Below, piece after piece: positions 1-8,523 of a stretch of DNA of 56,250 bases; position 1 is the stretch's first letter; every line of letters begins with the position of its first letter. The stretch is from the NCBI GenBank assembly GCA_913031595.1, contig CAJWCP010000006.1, positions 1 to 56,250 on the forward strand, written 5' to 3'. The position numbers and the translations under genes are program-made. The notes beneath the pieces were generated by a model, which had not been told where the DNA came from, made no database searches, and saw only the letters and a list, made by a program, of their open reading frames with translations. Source of the stretch: an uncultured Flavobacteriales bacterium. Its GTDB lineage: Bacteria; Bacteroidota; Bacteroidia; Flavobacteriales; BACL11.

Positions 1-2
1 TA

Positions 3-473
3 CAGAATCCAACAGGTTCGGATTGGCAGTCAGCAGGAGGTTTTGGAGTATTCTATCCAACCTTTACTAGGAATAAGAATGGTTTAACACCAGGAGAAAC
101 TTATAGAGGACAGTCAAGAACATGGTGTGATCCATCCGGAGGTCTTTATCGTGCAGATGGTTGGACACCACTTATTTTCTGGACACAGCCTACTGTGGTT
201 AGAGAAGGAGGAGGTCAGTCTATTACGAATTTAGATATTTACCCTAATCCATCTAGAGATATATTTAATATATCCTTTACTTCAGAGGATAAGCAAGATC
301 TACAGCTTAGAGTGTTGAATATGGTGGGAGAGGAGATACTATTAGATGATATGCAACAGTTTGTAGGAGAGTATGTTAGATCGATTGATCTAAATAAACA
401 CTCAAAAGGAATATATCTATTAGAGATCATTACAGATAAAGGAATAATTAATAAGAAATTAGTATTACAGTAA
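3..473 (+). CDS. C-terminal part of a secreted protein with T9SS type A sorting domain (partial)
   Basis: The frame is open from the first bases of the window, so the GTG at 195 listed in the ORF track is not a convincing start; the true start lies upstream. The last 75 or so residues form a typical Por_Secre_tail: 'NLDIYPNPSRDIFNISF' followed by beta strands and ending 'GIYLLEIITDKGIINKKLVLQ'. In the family this domain directs export across the outer membrane by the type IX secretion system and is then cleaved. The visible upstream part (YPTFTRNKNGLTPGETYRGQSRTWCDP) resembles an extracellular repeat or Ig-like region; its activity cannot be told. The next gene starts 15 bp downstream, so the two secreted proteins are probably co-transcribed. 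Confidence 0.85.
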   Translation, partial: QNPTGSDWQSAGGFGVFYPTFTRNKNGLTPGETYRGQSRTWCDPSGGLYRADGWTPLIFWTQPTVVREGGGQSITNLDIYPNPSRDIFNISFTSEDKQDLQLRVLNMVGEEILLDDMQQFVGEYVRSIDLNKHSKGIYLLEIITDKGIINKKLVLQ

Positions 474-488
474 TAGTATTAAGATTTA

Positions 489-3400
489 ATGAGGCATTTA
501 TTTTTCTTTATTTCAGTTTTATTATGTTCTAATATAATTGCTCAATCATATAATGATGGGCCAATTGATTTACAGGTAAAATTAAGAGAAGTACAAGGTA
601 ACTTTACAGCAACAGATGAATCTTTATTAGGTATCGGTTTTGCGCCTGATGAATTAACATTTAAGATTTGGGCGAAAGACAATTTAAACACTTTTAGCTG
701 GACTGGGGGTAGTTGTTTACAAGATTTGAACTTTAATCCTACACCAGGAGGTTCAAATTCTATTGATTTTAACAATATTTTTGCATCTTTTAGTTTTCCT
801 ACTTCTATTGTACCACAATATTTAGATTTTAGAATAGATGCATGGGAAGATGATTTACCTTCTGATCAATTAATAGGTTTTTGTAATACAGGAACTTCTT
901 GTACTTGGAATGATATGGAATGTTGTGGTGTTTATCTTTTTGGACTTTGTATTGGTATTGAGACAGGAGATGATTATAGGTGTGATGCGAATCCTTTTTA
1001 TCAGGGACTAACATATAGAAGTGGACCTCCTTGTCAATGGTATAGCCATGGTTATATTAATGGGAGTGGCTGTATTAATCCAAGTTCACAGTCAGGACAA
1101 CCTAATACAGATGGGTATTATCAGCCTCATATAGAAACCTTTTGGCGTTATACAAAAGGTACATCTTTTGGTAATGCAATAGATTTAGGCGTACTAACAC
1201 CAGGTGTTATTAATCATTTTAATAGTAATGAATGTTATACAGACAATTATCCTTACAGTAGTGGTAATGATGTTATTTATTCTTTTACCGTTACTAATCC
1301 TACTGGAGTTAATATTTCTGTTTGTGGGAGTAATGGTGCGCAATTTGATAGTTACTTATATTTAGTTTATGATACTACACTAACAGCTATCGCAAGTAAT
1401 GATAATAATTGTGGTACTCAATCTGAAATTTTTACGTCATTATGTGATCCAGGAACTTATTATATAGTAGTAGATGCTGTAACTAGCTCTGAACTAGGGA
1501 CTTTTACTCTTTCTTTAACTGAGGATGCTAGCTTTAGTTTTAATTCTCAGATTACCACACAAGATGTAAGCTGCGCAAATGGTAATGATGGGCAAATAAA
1601 TGTTAATTTATTAGGTAATGGGGGGGAAGCTCCATATACTTATAATTGGTATGATATTAATATGAATCTTATTGATTCAACTATCTTAACTACAAACATT
1701 TCAGATTCACTTTTTGCATTAGACACGGGTATTTATATTATAGAAATTATTGATGATAGAAATTGTATTTTATTAGATACAATCTTTTTAGATTCATTAG
1801 CTTCTCTTTCCCTGGAGGTTACACCTATTAACCCAACTATTTGTGAAGGATCTAGTATTAATCTTACTGTTTCTGGTGCCTCAACATATACCTGGTCTCC
1901 CTCTACTTCTTTAAATACTAATTTAGGAAGTATTGTTCAAGCAAGTCCTCAAATATCTACTACTTATTCTATTATAGCTCAGGGTGTTAATGGGTGTGAA
2001 GATACTATTCAGGCGGATGTTAGTGTAATTCCTGCTCCAACATTATCTGCATTTCCTACTTCAGTAGAGATTTGTCAAGGAGATTCTATTTTTGTATTCC
2101 TTGCGGGGGCTGATAATTATACTTGGACTCCTAATAATGCAATTAATTCAATTAATAATGATACTGTTCTTTTATATCCAGTTAATAGTCTTACATATTC
2201 CATTATGGGAGCTAATTCATTTGGATGTACCTCTATTTTGCAAGTACCGGTTACAGTACATACAAATCCTAGTGTTAATATAAATGCTTCATTAAATCCT
2301 GTATGTTTAGGAGAGATATCAATTTTAAATGCAAGTGGAGCAAATGTATATAGTTGGCAGCCTTCATCTTCTTTAAGTCTTACTACGGGTAGTAATGTTT
2401 CAGCAATGCCTAGCTCATCAACTACTTATTCAGTTATAGGTACTGATTTAAATAACTGTGCTTCCACGGCTTCGATTACACTTAATGTGAATCCTCTTCC
2501 TATTTTAAGTGTTACTCCAACTACTTCTACAATTTGTGAAGGTTCTAATGTGACGCTTAATGCAACAGGTGTATCTGATTTTATTTGGTCTCCTGCTTTA
2601 GGATTAAATACTACTGTTGGGTCATCTGTTATTGCTAGTCCTACTATTACTACGATTTATTCTATTACAGGTACGGATATAAATGGTTGTTCAGATGTAA
2701 TTTCTACAGAAGTTAATGTAGATCCTAAACCAAATATTATTTTAACTCCTCCTAATGCTGATATTTGTATAGGATCAAGTATTAATATATCTGCTTTTGG
2801 CGCAAATACATATAGTTGGACTCCTAATTTTGGTTTAGATAATACTAATACACAAAGTGTTATTGCGAATCCTACTTCTTCTACAAATTATACAATTACA
2901 GGAACAGATCTCAATGGATGTACTAATTCAGCTAATTTTCAGCTAAATGTTGGAATCAACCCTAATATATCAATTACTCCTGTGAATCCAATAATCTGTG
3001 AAGGAGAGAATATTAGTTTAAGTGCTAGTGGAGCAAGTCAATATACTTGGAGTCCAGATATTAATTTAAGTGCAGTAAGTGGTATTATGGTTAACGCTAG
3101 TCCAGATGTTACTACTACTTATACTTTAGTTGGTATGGATGATATTGGTTGTAGTGATAGTGTAACTACAACAATAAGTGTGAATTCACTTCCTTCCGCT
3201 CAAATACAGAATAATAATGGAACTACTATATGTACTGGAGATTCTGCTATTGTGGTTGTTGATGTTAGTGGTAATCCTCCTTGGATTGTTTCTTATGCAG
3301 TGAATGGGGTTTTTCAGCCTTCCATTACTTCTATTTCAAACCCTACAATAATATTGTCAGATATTGCGGGAGAGTATACAATTCCAAGTATTACAGATGC

Positions 3401-3968
3401 TAATGGGTGTAGTAGTCCAGGAATAGGATCGTTAATATTAGATGTTGTAAATACACCTGTTGCGAATTTTGATTTATCTCCTCAACCTGCAGATGTTTTG
3501 AACTCTGAAATTTCTTTTTTCAATAATTCTATTTTTGCTGATACTTGGTATTGGGATTTTGGAGATGGTTTTTCAAATATTGAAGATTACAGTCCTCTTC
3601 ATTCTTACTTTGAACCTGGTAGTTATCAAGTGACTTTGGTAGTTACAAATGGTATATGTAGTGATACAGTACAACACCAATTAACAATTGATCCAGTATA
3701 TACTTTGTATGTTCCTGATGTTTTTACCCCTAATAATGATGGGTTAAATGATATATTCTTACCAAAAGGACAGTCAATATCTAAGTTTGAGATGAATATA
3801 TATAATAGGTGGGGAGAAGAAGTGTATTATACGGATGATATTAATTTAGGATGGGATGGTAAGATAAAAAGTGAAAAGATTGTTACAGGAGAATACTCAT
3901 ATATTATTAATATTATTGATGATTTAGGTGTATTTCATTCTATAAAAGGTAAGGTGTTACTTAATTAA
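489..3968 (+). CDS. Secreted Ig-like-repeat/PKD protein with gliding-motility-type (T9SS type B) C-terminal domain
   Basis: 1159 residues with signal peptide MRHLFFFISVLLCSNIIAQS. Residues about 20-250 form a Cys-rich N-terminal region, followed by a pre-peptidase-C-like beta domain (DVIYSFTV...GTYYIVVDAVTSS) and a SprB-like repeat (DVSCANGNDGQINVNLLG). Then come six repeats of about 75 residues built on 'ICEGSSINLTVSGASTYTWSPS', each with a Cys pair, a seventh divergent one, and a PKD domain near 990-1070 (WYWDFGDG...SYFEPGSYQVTLVV). The last 85 residues (YVPDVFTPNNDGLNDIF...IYNRWGEEVY) are the CHU_C/T9SS type B domain. This architecture is that of large cell-surface or released adhesins; the ligand is unknown. 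A run of seven G at 1620-1626 lies in the SprB-like repeat. Confidence 0.9.
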   Translation: MRHLFFFISVLLCSNIIAQSYNDGPIDLQVKLREVQGNFTATDESLLGIGFAPDELTFKIWAKDNLNTFSWTGGSCLQDLNFNPTPGGSNSIDFNNIFASFSFPTSIVPQYLDFRIDAWEDDLPSDQLIGFCNTGTSCTWNDMECCGVYLFGLCIGIETGDDYRCDANPFYQGLTYRSGPPCQWYSHGYINGSGCINPSSQSGQPNTDGYYQPHIETFWRYTKGTSFGNAIDLGVLTPGVINHFNSNECYTDNYPYSSGNDVIYSFTVTNPTGVNISVCGSNGAQFDSYLYLVYDTTLTAIASNDNNCGTQSEIFTSLCDPGTYYIVVDAVTSSELGTFTLSLTEDASFSFNSQITTQDVSCANGNDGQINVNLLGNGGEAPYTYNWYDINMNLIDSTILTTNISDSLFALDTGIYIIEIIDDRNCILLDTIFLDSLASLSLEVTPINPTICEGSSINLTVSGASTYTWSPSTSLNTNLGSIVQASPQISTTYSIIAQGVNGCEDTIQADVSVIPAPTLSAFPTSVEICQGDSIFVFLAGADNYTWTPNNAINSINNDTVLLYPVNSLTYSIMGANSFGCTSILQVPVTVHTNPSVNINASLNPVCLGEISILNASGANVYSWQPSSSLSLTTGSNVSAMPSSSTTYSVIGTDLNNCASTASITLNVNPLPILSVTPTTSTICEGSNVTLNATGVSDFIWSPALGLNTTVGSSVIASPTITTIYSITGTDINGCSDVISTEVNVDPKPNIILTPPNADICIGSSINISAFGANTYSWTPNFGLDNTNTQSVIANPTSSTNYTITGTDLNGCTNSANFQLNVGINPNISITPVNPIICEGENISLSASGASQYTWSPDINLSAVSGIMVNASPDVTTTYTLVGMDDIGCSDSVTTTISVNSLPSAQIQNNNGTTICTGDSAIVVVDVSGNPPWIVSYAVNGVFQPSITSISNPTIILSDIAGEYTIPSITDANGCSSPGIGSLILDVVNTPVANFDLSPQPADVLNSEISFFNNSIFADTWYWDFGDGFSNIEDYSPLHSYFEPGSYQVTLVVTNGICSDTVQHQLTIDPVYTLYVPDVFTPNNDGLNDIFLPKGQSISKFEMNIYNRWGEEVYYTDDINLGWDGKIKSEKIVTGEYSYIINIIDDLGVFHSIKGKVLLN

Positions 3969-4016
3969 ATTAGTATAATTGCATTTTTATTTGGTATTAT
4001 TTTGTGAGTTTATTTT

Positions 4017-4520
4017 ATGAGTGGTAAAGTAAAAATATTAGATATAGAACAGGTTAATCAAAAAATAAATCGATTAGCTTGGCAAGTGTATGAGCATAAT
4101 AATCAACAAAAAGAAATTGTAATAGTTGGAGTTGATACTAGAGGTTTAATTATTGCGAAGGAATTAGCAAAAATTATAAAGAAAATATCTCATTTAGATA
4201 TTACAATTGGACATTTGAAAATTGATAAAAAATCCCCTTATAACAATCCTATTGATCTTAATTTGTCTTCTGAGGCTTATATCAATAAAGTAGTTGTTAT
4301 ATGTGATGATGTATTAAATTCTGGTAAAACATTAATCTATGCTGCAAGATACTTTCTTAAAATACCACTTTTAAAGTTGTCTACGGTTGTTTTAGTAGAT
4401 AGAAATCATAATAGATATCCGGTTAAATCAGATTTTGTAGGCTTATCATTAGCAACTACTTTACAAGAATATGTCAATGTTACCTTAGAAGGTGCTGATC
4501 AAGGGGTTTATCTCTCTTAG
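4017..4520 (+). CDS. PyrR-like phosphoribosyltransferase family protein
   Basis: 167 residues, the length of PyrR-type enzymes. The PRPP-binding signature 'VVVICDDVLNSGKTLIYA' lies at about 92-109, with the upstream loop 'VGVDTRGLIIAKELA' and the C-terminal 'VVLVDRNHNRYPVKSDFVGLSLATTL' that resembles the PyrR 'LVDRGHRELPI..DFVG' segment. PyrR proteins bind pyr mRNA and/or act as uracil phosphoribosyltransferase. Whether this one regulates RNA is not visible, and no pyr genes are near. The 3' end overlaps convergent aroK by 36 bp. It could also be a more general phosphoribosyltransferase. Confidence 0.8.
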   Translation: MSGKVKILDIEQVNQKINRLAWQVYEHNNQQKEIVIVGVDTRGLIIAKELAKIIKKISHLDITIGHLKIDKKSPYNNPIDLNLSSEAYINKVVVICDDVLNSGKTLIYAARYFLKIPLLKLSTVVLVDRNHNRYPVKSDFVGLSLATTLQEYVNVTLEGADQGVYLS

Positions 4521-4991
4521 GGTCTCTTGAATACTTTTATTCTGAATATTTATTGTGTATGTTGCTGTTTTATATATTTTTTCTCTTTCTATAAGTTCTA
4601 ATTCTATATATTTTTTTAGTTCAGGTCTATTTAATTTCTTGATGAGAGGTCTTTTTTTTTGTGTGTTTTCAAGTTTAGTTAAGAGAGAATTAATAGAATC
4701 TTTTAGGTAAATACTTATACCTGTCTTATTAATATATTCCATATTATTATTAAATATAGGAGTTCCTCCTCCACATGCTACAATTTCATTTTGTTTAATC
4801 TTTCGTAGAGTTTTTTTTTCTAATTCTCTAAAATATTCCTCTCCTTTTTCTTTAAAGATATTATTAATGGTTTTTTTTTCAATTCCCTCAATGATTTTAT
4901 CTGTATCTATAAATTTACGATTAAATTTAGTAGCTATCTCTTTTGCTATTGTAGATTTTCCTACTCCCATGAAACCAATAAAATAAATCAT
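4485..4991 (-). CDS. aroK: Shikimate kinase
   Basis: 168 residues, the usual length. Walker A 'GFMGVGKSTIA' at residues 6-16, shikimate-binding 'FIDTDKII' near 28-34, 'FRELEKKTL' (Arg of the shikimate site) at 54-62, 'VACGGGTP' at 71-78, and the lid/adenine-loop arginine in 'KKRPLI' near 113. It phosphorylates shikimate at O3 in the chorismate pathway in the cytoplasm. It stands alone on the minus strand. A near match to the Bacteroidota -7 box (TTTATTTG) lies about 25 bp before the ATG. The C-terminal codons overlap the convergent phosphoribosyltransferase gene. Confidence 0.95.
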   Translation of the reverse strand: MIYFIGFMGVGKSTIAKEIATKFNRKFIDTDKIIEGIEKKTINNIFKEKGEEYFRELEKKTLRKIKQNEIVACGGGTPIFNNNMEYINKTGISIYLKDSINSLLTKLENTQKKRPLIKKLNRPELKKYIELELIEREKIYKTATYTINIQNKSIQETLREINPLISTF

Positions 4992-5097
4992 AATACTTTA
5001 ATTTAGTGTCATTGCAAATAAACATAATTTAGACTATAAATCATATTAATATTATTTGAGTGTTTAATACATTAAATTAATTTTATAAACCAACATA

Positions 5098-5123
5098 TTG
5101 GAATAAAGAAAGTATTATATTTG
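5098..5123 (+). promoter_or_regulatory. Promoter of the tRNA-Lys/tRNA-Leu unit
   Basis: TATATTTG at 5116-5123 is a perfect match to the Bacteroidota -7 consensus TAnnTTTG and lies 13 bp before tRNA-Lys. A TTG at 5098-5100 could be the -33 element, but the 15-bp spacing is short. Confidence 0.6.
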
Positions 5124-5136
5124 CTGCCAATTTAAA

Positions 5137-5209
5137 GACCTGGTAGCTCAGTAGGTAGAGCATCTCCCTTTTAAGGAGAGGGTCCTGGGTTCGAGCCCCA
5201 GCCAGGTCA
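5137..5209 (+). tRNA. tRNA-Lys (anticodon TTT)
   Basis: 73 nt before CCA, which is not encoded. Acceptor stem GACCTGG/CCAGGTC, D arm with AGCTCAGTAGGTAGAGC, anticodon stem TCTCC/GGAGA around loop CTTTTAA (anticodon TTT), T arm CTGGGTTCGAGCCCCAG, discriminator A. First tRNA after a good promoter box. Confidence 0.95.
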
Positions 5210-5215
5210 CATTAT

Positions 5216-5234
5216 ATCCCGCATTAGGCGGGAT
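5216..5234 (+). terminator. Short hairpin between the two tRNAs
   Basis: ATCCCGC and GCGGGAT form a perfect 7-bp GC-rich stem with loop ATTAG, starting 6 bp after tRNA-Lys and followed by ATTTGTATATGTTTTATT. It could be a weak terminator or a processing hairpin in a tRNA-Lys/tRNA-Leu precursor. No clean T-run follows, so termination is uncertain. Confidence 0.45.
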
Positions 5235-5254
5235 TATTTGTATATGTTTTATTA

Positions 5255-5338
5255 GCCCAGATGCTGAAATTGGTAGACAGGCATGATTGAGGGTCATGTG
5301 TTCAGATGAACGTGCGGGTTCGACTCCCGCTCTGGGCA
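5255..5338 (+). tRNA. tRNA-Leu (anticodon GAG)
   Basis: 84 nt with a long variable arm as expected for Leu. Acceptor GCCCAGA/TCTGGGC, D arm TGCTGAAATTGGTAGACAGGC, anticodon stem CATGA/TCATG with loop TTGAGGG (anticodon GAG), T arm GCGGGTTCGACTCCCGC, discriminator A. CCA is not encoded. Confidence 0.93.
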
Positions 5339-5350
5339 CTTAATTAATCT

Positions 5351-5674
5351 TTATCCCCCAACTTTTTTACATTTATATCCCTCTTCTTCTAATATTTTAA
5401 TTACTTCACTTCTAACATTTCCTTGTATCAGTATTTCTTCTTTCTTTACACTTCCTCCAACACCACATTGTACTTTAATTTTTTTAGCTATTTTTTTTAA
5501 ATACTCTTTAGATCCAGTAATGTTCCTTACTATAATTATAGTTTTTCCATGATGTTTTTCAAGACAAACTGCTAATGTTTGTTCTTTATTTGCTGTGTTA
5601 CTTGATGGGTTATCATATTCATATTCAAAATCTGGATTAGTGGAATAAATTATCCCTTTTCTTTTTTTATTCAT
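5351..5674 (-). CDS. YciH/SUI1-family translation factor homologue
   Basis: 107 residues. The C-terminal two thirds fit the eIF1/SUI1 fold: 'VCLEKHHGKTIIIVRNITGS', then 'LKKIAKKIKVQCGVGGSVKKEEILIQGN' and a final 'VIKILEEEGYKCKKVG', matching the YciH pattern of a basic loop, CGxGGSxK and QGD/N. Bacterial YciH proteins bind the small ribosomal subunit; their exact role is modest and mostly inferred. The start overlaps the end of the lipid kinase gene by 8 bp, so translation is probably coupled in the operon 8459 to 5351. Confidence 0.88.
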   Translation of the reverse strand: MNKKRKGIIYSTNPDFEYEYDNPSSNTANKEQTLAVCLEKHHGKTIIIVRNITGSKEYLKKIAKKIKVQCGVGGSVKKEEILIQGNVRSEVIKILEEEGYKCKKVGG

Positions 5675-6524
5675 TTGGAGTTAATATTTTTAATGTTTTA
5701 GGAGATGCATTAATAACTATGGGTTGATCTACTTGTAGAGGTTCGCCATCTATGTGTATTAGTTTTTCTTTAGTTATTATTTTTATTTTTTCACATTTTA
5801 TAGTTTGAACGTATTTAGACATGTGTAGATTACCTTTAAATAATTTCATAAGAAATAATGGGATTCTCCATTTAGCAAATTTTTTTACAATAATAATATC
5901 TACTAATCCATCTGTTATTTTAGATAAAGGAGATATACATGCATTATTTCCATATTGGCTTGCGTTTGCAAATGCGATCATATATGCTGATATTTTTTGG
6001 GTTTGATTATTATATTCTAATACATATTCTTTTGGTTGGTAAGAAAGTTCTTTAATTATTAATTTCATGTAATTTATAAAACCTCTTTTATTAAGTCTTG
6101 AGAATAGATTTGCAATATGTGCATCAAATCCAATGCCAGAAACATTTACAAACGGTATTTTATTAATAGTACAAGTATCAATAATTTTAACATTCTTTTT
6201 TTTTAGTTGTTTTACTGCCTCTTTAGGAGATGAGAGCATTCCAATATGCAGAGCAAATCCATTACCTGATCCGCAAGGAATTACGCCTAACGCTGTTTTA
6301 GTGTTTATAACAGACTCTAGGCATTCATTTACAGTGCCGTCTCCTCCAACCGCTATAATTGTCTGATATTGTTTATTTACAGCCTCAAGGCTTAATTTTT
6401 TAGCATCACCAGGTTTTTTTGTTTCTACAATATCATAATTTTTAAAATGTTTAGCAATATGTTTACTAATACCTTTTTGTTTTCCAGTGCCTGCTATAGG
6501 ATTTATTATAAATCTAGTTTTCAT
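5667..6524 (-). CDS. YegS/BmrU-like diacylglycerol/lipid kinase
   Basis: 285 residues, normal for the family. N-terminal 'FIINPIAGTGKQKG' and the nucleotide-binding 'IAVGGDGTVNECLE' at 57-70 are the DAGK catalytic signatures, followed by 'LGVIPCGSGNGFALHIG' and 'VSGIGFDAHIANLF'. The C-terminal domain has 'HIDGEPLQV', typical of YegS-type lipid kinases. It should phosphorylate a membrane lipid alcohol at the cytoplasmic face. Its start overlaps the LTA-synthase-like gene by 11 bp; recycling of diacylglycerol released by that enzyme's phosphoglycerol transfer would be a sensible pairing (inference). Confidence 0.9.
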   Translation of the reverse strand: MKTRFIINPIAGTGKQKGISKHIAKHFKNYDIVETKKPGDAKKLSLEAVNKQYQTIIAVGGDGTVNECLESVINTKTALGVIPCGSGNGFALHIGMLSSPKEAVKQLKKKNVKIIDTCTINKIPFVNVSGIGFDAHIANLFSRLNKRGFINYMKLIIKELSYQPKEYVLEYNNQTQKISAYMIAFANASQYGNNACISPLSKITDGLVDIIIVKKFAKWRIPLFLMKLFKGNLHMSKYVQTIKCEKIKIITKEKLIHIDGEPLQVDQPIVINASPKTLKILTPNE

Positions 6525-8343
6525 AATGCATTTTATTTTGCCTTATTCTATGGTTATAATCTTGTTTTATGGCTTTTAGTTTATTTATATATTTCTCTTT
6601 TATTATAGTTTTTTTATTTAATTCCCAGTTGCTATATTTTTGATAATTTTCTTCTTTATTTTTGATAATTCCTTGTGGGGTAATGAAGTAATAGTTCTCT
6701 TGTAATTTACTTATTGCCCATTGTTCTTCGCTAAACATAGATTTCCCAAAAGAAAAGAAAGGTTTTGGATAGTTAATGAGATCTAATACTGTGGGCATAA
6801 TATCAATTTGTTGTACTATATTATTGTTTACACCTTGTAAACTACTATCTCCTTTAAATAGTATCATAGGAATGGCATATCTACCTATTTTATTTTTATA
6901 TTTATTATTATATTTTCTTCCTGCTGTATGGTCAGCAGTTATAATAAATAGAGTGTTAGAGAACCATTTTTCACGTTTTATTTGATTAAAAAATAATTTC
7001 ATGGCATAGTCACTATATGTTATAGTTTCTAATATTCCTATTTTATTAGATTCAGGATTATGATCTTCTGGTAGTACATATGGAGGATGAGAGCTTAATG
7101 AGAAGAATGTACTAAAGAAAGGTTGTTTCTTATCTTTTAGTTGATTTGCAAAATATTTCATAAATGGCACGTCAAATATTCCCCAAGAACCATCAAAATC
7201 AGTCTTATTATTATATTCTTCTAAACCATAATAATTCTGAAATCCTGCTTTTTTACAATAAGCATAGAAACCCATTGTTCCTCTGTGTCCTCCATGATAA
7301 AAAGAGGTGTGGTAACCTTCTTTATTTAATATACTGGCAAGGCTTTGAAATTTATTTTGCGCATATTCAGATGTGATAAAAGGTTCATTCATTAATGTCG
7401 GTATGGAAGCAGTTATTGCTGGCAAGGCTTCTATAGATTTTAAACCATTCGAAAATGCATTTGTGAAAACTAAGCTTTTTTGGATTAAACTATCTAGGAA
7501 AGGAGTGTGTCCTTTTTCTGAATTATAATAGCCGATAAATTCTTTTGAATAACTTTCCATTATTATAATTATTACATTTGTTTTATTCTGATCTTCATTT
7601 ATGAGTTTATTTTTATGAATAGGAGAATAAATTTTTTCTATTTCTTTTTGAGTATAATATTCATGTTGTGGTAATTTTTCTGAATCCAATGAATGTATAA
7701 TACAAAAAGGAGTATTTAGTATTAGTGAATTATTTTCTGATTGAGTTAATTCTCCTGCATTTATTGGTTTTATTGGTTTTAATTGTAATCCTCCTCTAGC
7801 GCTTATTATAACTAGAATTATTCCTATTATCAGATACATAATAGATTTAGGAATAGATACTATATTATTTTTAGGTATTTTTTTAATTCTTAATATTATC
7901 CATATTTGTGCTATTGAGAATAAAGTAATTATCCAATATTCCTTTATATATATAGGAGTTATATTTATTACATCTTCTCCTAATTGTATTAGTTCTAAGA
8001 AGTCGATTGTTGATCTTTTTTGTGTAAATCTAAAATATTCAATATCAATATTATTTAGTATTAAGAATGGAATATTAGTGGTATAAAATATCCAATTAGT
8101 AATTTTTTGATATAATTGATGAGTTCTTATATTAATAGGTAGAAGTAGTAATATTAGTAAGGGAATGTTTATATATGCTATTACAGAAAGGTCAATTCGC
8201 ATACCTTCTATTATTTCAAAGATGTTAGTTTCAGTTAAACTGTCTAGATTATTATAATAGAAGAATATTCTACTAAAAGTATATAAAGCTATGAGGATAA
8301 CAATTCTTTTTAGATATGTCAAGAAATAAGCTAGTTCTTTCAT
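6514..8343 (-). CDS. LTA synthase/sulfatase-family membrane phosphotransferase
   Basis: 609 residues. About five membrane spans in residues 1-190 precede an extracytoplasmic alkaline-phosphatase/sulfatase-fold domain: 'VIIIIMESYSKEFIGYY' (metal-binding Glu), 'NGLKSIEALPAITASIP' (region of the nucleophile), 'FYHGGHRGTMGFYAYCKKAGF', 'FDVPFMKYF', 'SSHPPYVLPEDH' and 'LFIITADHTAGRK' (metal Asp-His). In Gram-negatives such proteins transfer phosphoglycerol or phosphoethanolamine to glycans or lipids; the acceptor here is unknown. It is translationally coupled downstream of a 39-residue membrane protein (ATGA overlap) and upstream of the lipid kinase. Confidence 0.88.
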   Translation of the reverse strand: MKELAYFLTYLKRIVILIALYTFSRIFFYYNNLDSLTETNIFEIIEGMRIDLSVIAYINIPLLILLLLPINIRTHQLYQKITNWIFYTTNIPFLILNNIDIEYFRFTQKRSTIDFLELIQLGEDVINITPIYIKEYWIITLFSIAQIWIILRIKKIPKNNIVSIPKSIMYLIIGIILVIISARGGLQLKPIKPINAGELTQSENNSLILNTPFCIIHSLDSEKLPQHEYYTQKEIEKIYSPIHKNKLINEDQNKTNVIIIIMESYSKEFIGYYNSEKGHTPFLDSLIQKSLVFTNAFSNGLKSIEALPAITASIPTLMNEPFITSEYAQNKFQSLASILNKEGYHTSFYHGGHRGTMGFYAYCKKAGFQNYYGLEEYNNKTDFDGSWGIFDVPFMKYFANQLKDKKQPFFSTFFSLSSHPPYVLPEDHNPESNKIGILETITYSDYAMKLFFNQIKREKWFSNTLFIITADHTAGRKYNNKYKNKIGRYAIPMILFKGDSSLQGVNNNIVQQIDIMPTVLDLINYPKPFFSFGKSMFSEEQWAISKLQENYYFITPQGIIKNKEENYQKYSNWELNKKTIIKEKYINKLKAIKQDYNHRIRQNKMHYEN

Positions 8344-8459
8344 TTAATACAACCACAATTATTGTTTTCGTAATTTTCGTTTGATTTTTGGAGTTTCTTA
8401 AATAAATAAAAGGCTGCTAAGAGGCACATTAATGCTAGAGCTGTTTCTTCCCATGTCAT
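8340..8459 (-). CDS. Small single-span membrane protein with Cys tail (not in ORF track)
   Basis: 39 residues: MTWEETALALMCLLAAFYLF followed by KKLQKSNENYENNNCGCIK, that is one membrane helix (about 6-20), a basic stop-transfer and a polar tail ending in Cys-Gly-Cys. Its TGA overlaps the ATG of the phosphotransferase gene (ATGA), which strongly supports it being translated. In size and layout it resembles the FeoB-associated Cys-rich membrane proteins found in Bacteroidota, but no feoA/feoB is here, so that label is only a resemblance. Upstream, TTAATTTG is one base off the TAnnTTTG box. Confidence 0.65.
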   Translation of the reverse strand: MTWEETALALMCLLAAFYLFKKLQKSNENYENNNCGCIK

Positions 8460-8523
8460 AATTGTTGTTTTTTTTACAAATTAAGTAATTATTATGGTAC
8501 TTTTGAATCAAATTTTATTATTG

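Noticed and set aside
1800-3200. Direct DNA repeats in the adhesin-type gene, considered as a CRISPR-like or satellite array
   Set aside because: The repeats are diverged at DNA level and correspond to Ig-like protein domains of about 75 residues, so they are domain duplications.
5148-5339. 63-aa minus-strand ORF over the tRNA-Lys/tRNA-Leu pair
   Set aside because: It is a translation of antisense tRNA sequence (PRAGVEPARSSEH type peptide), a known artefact.
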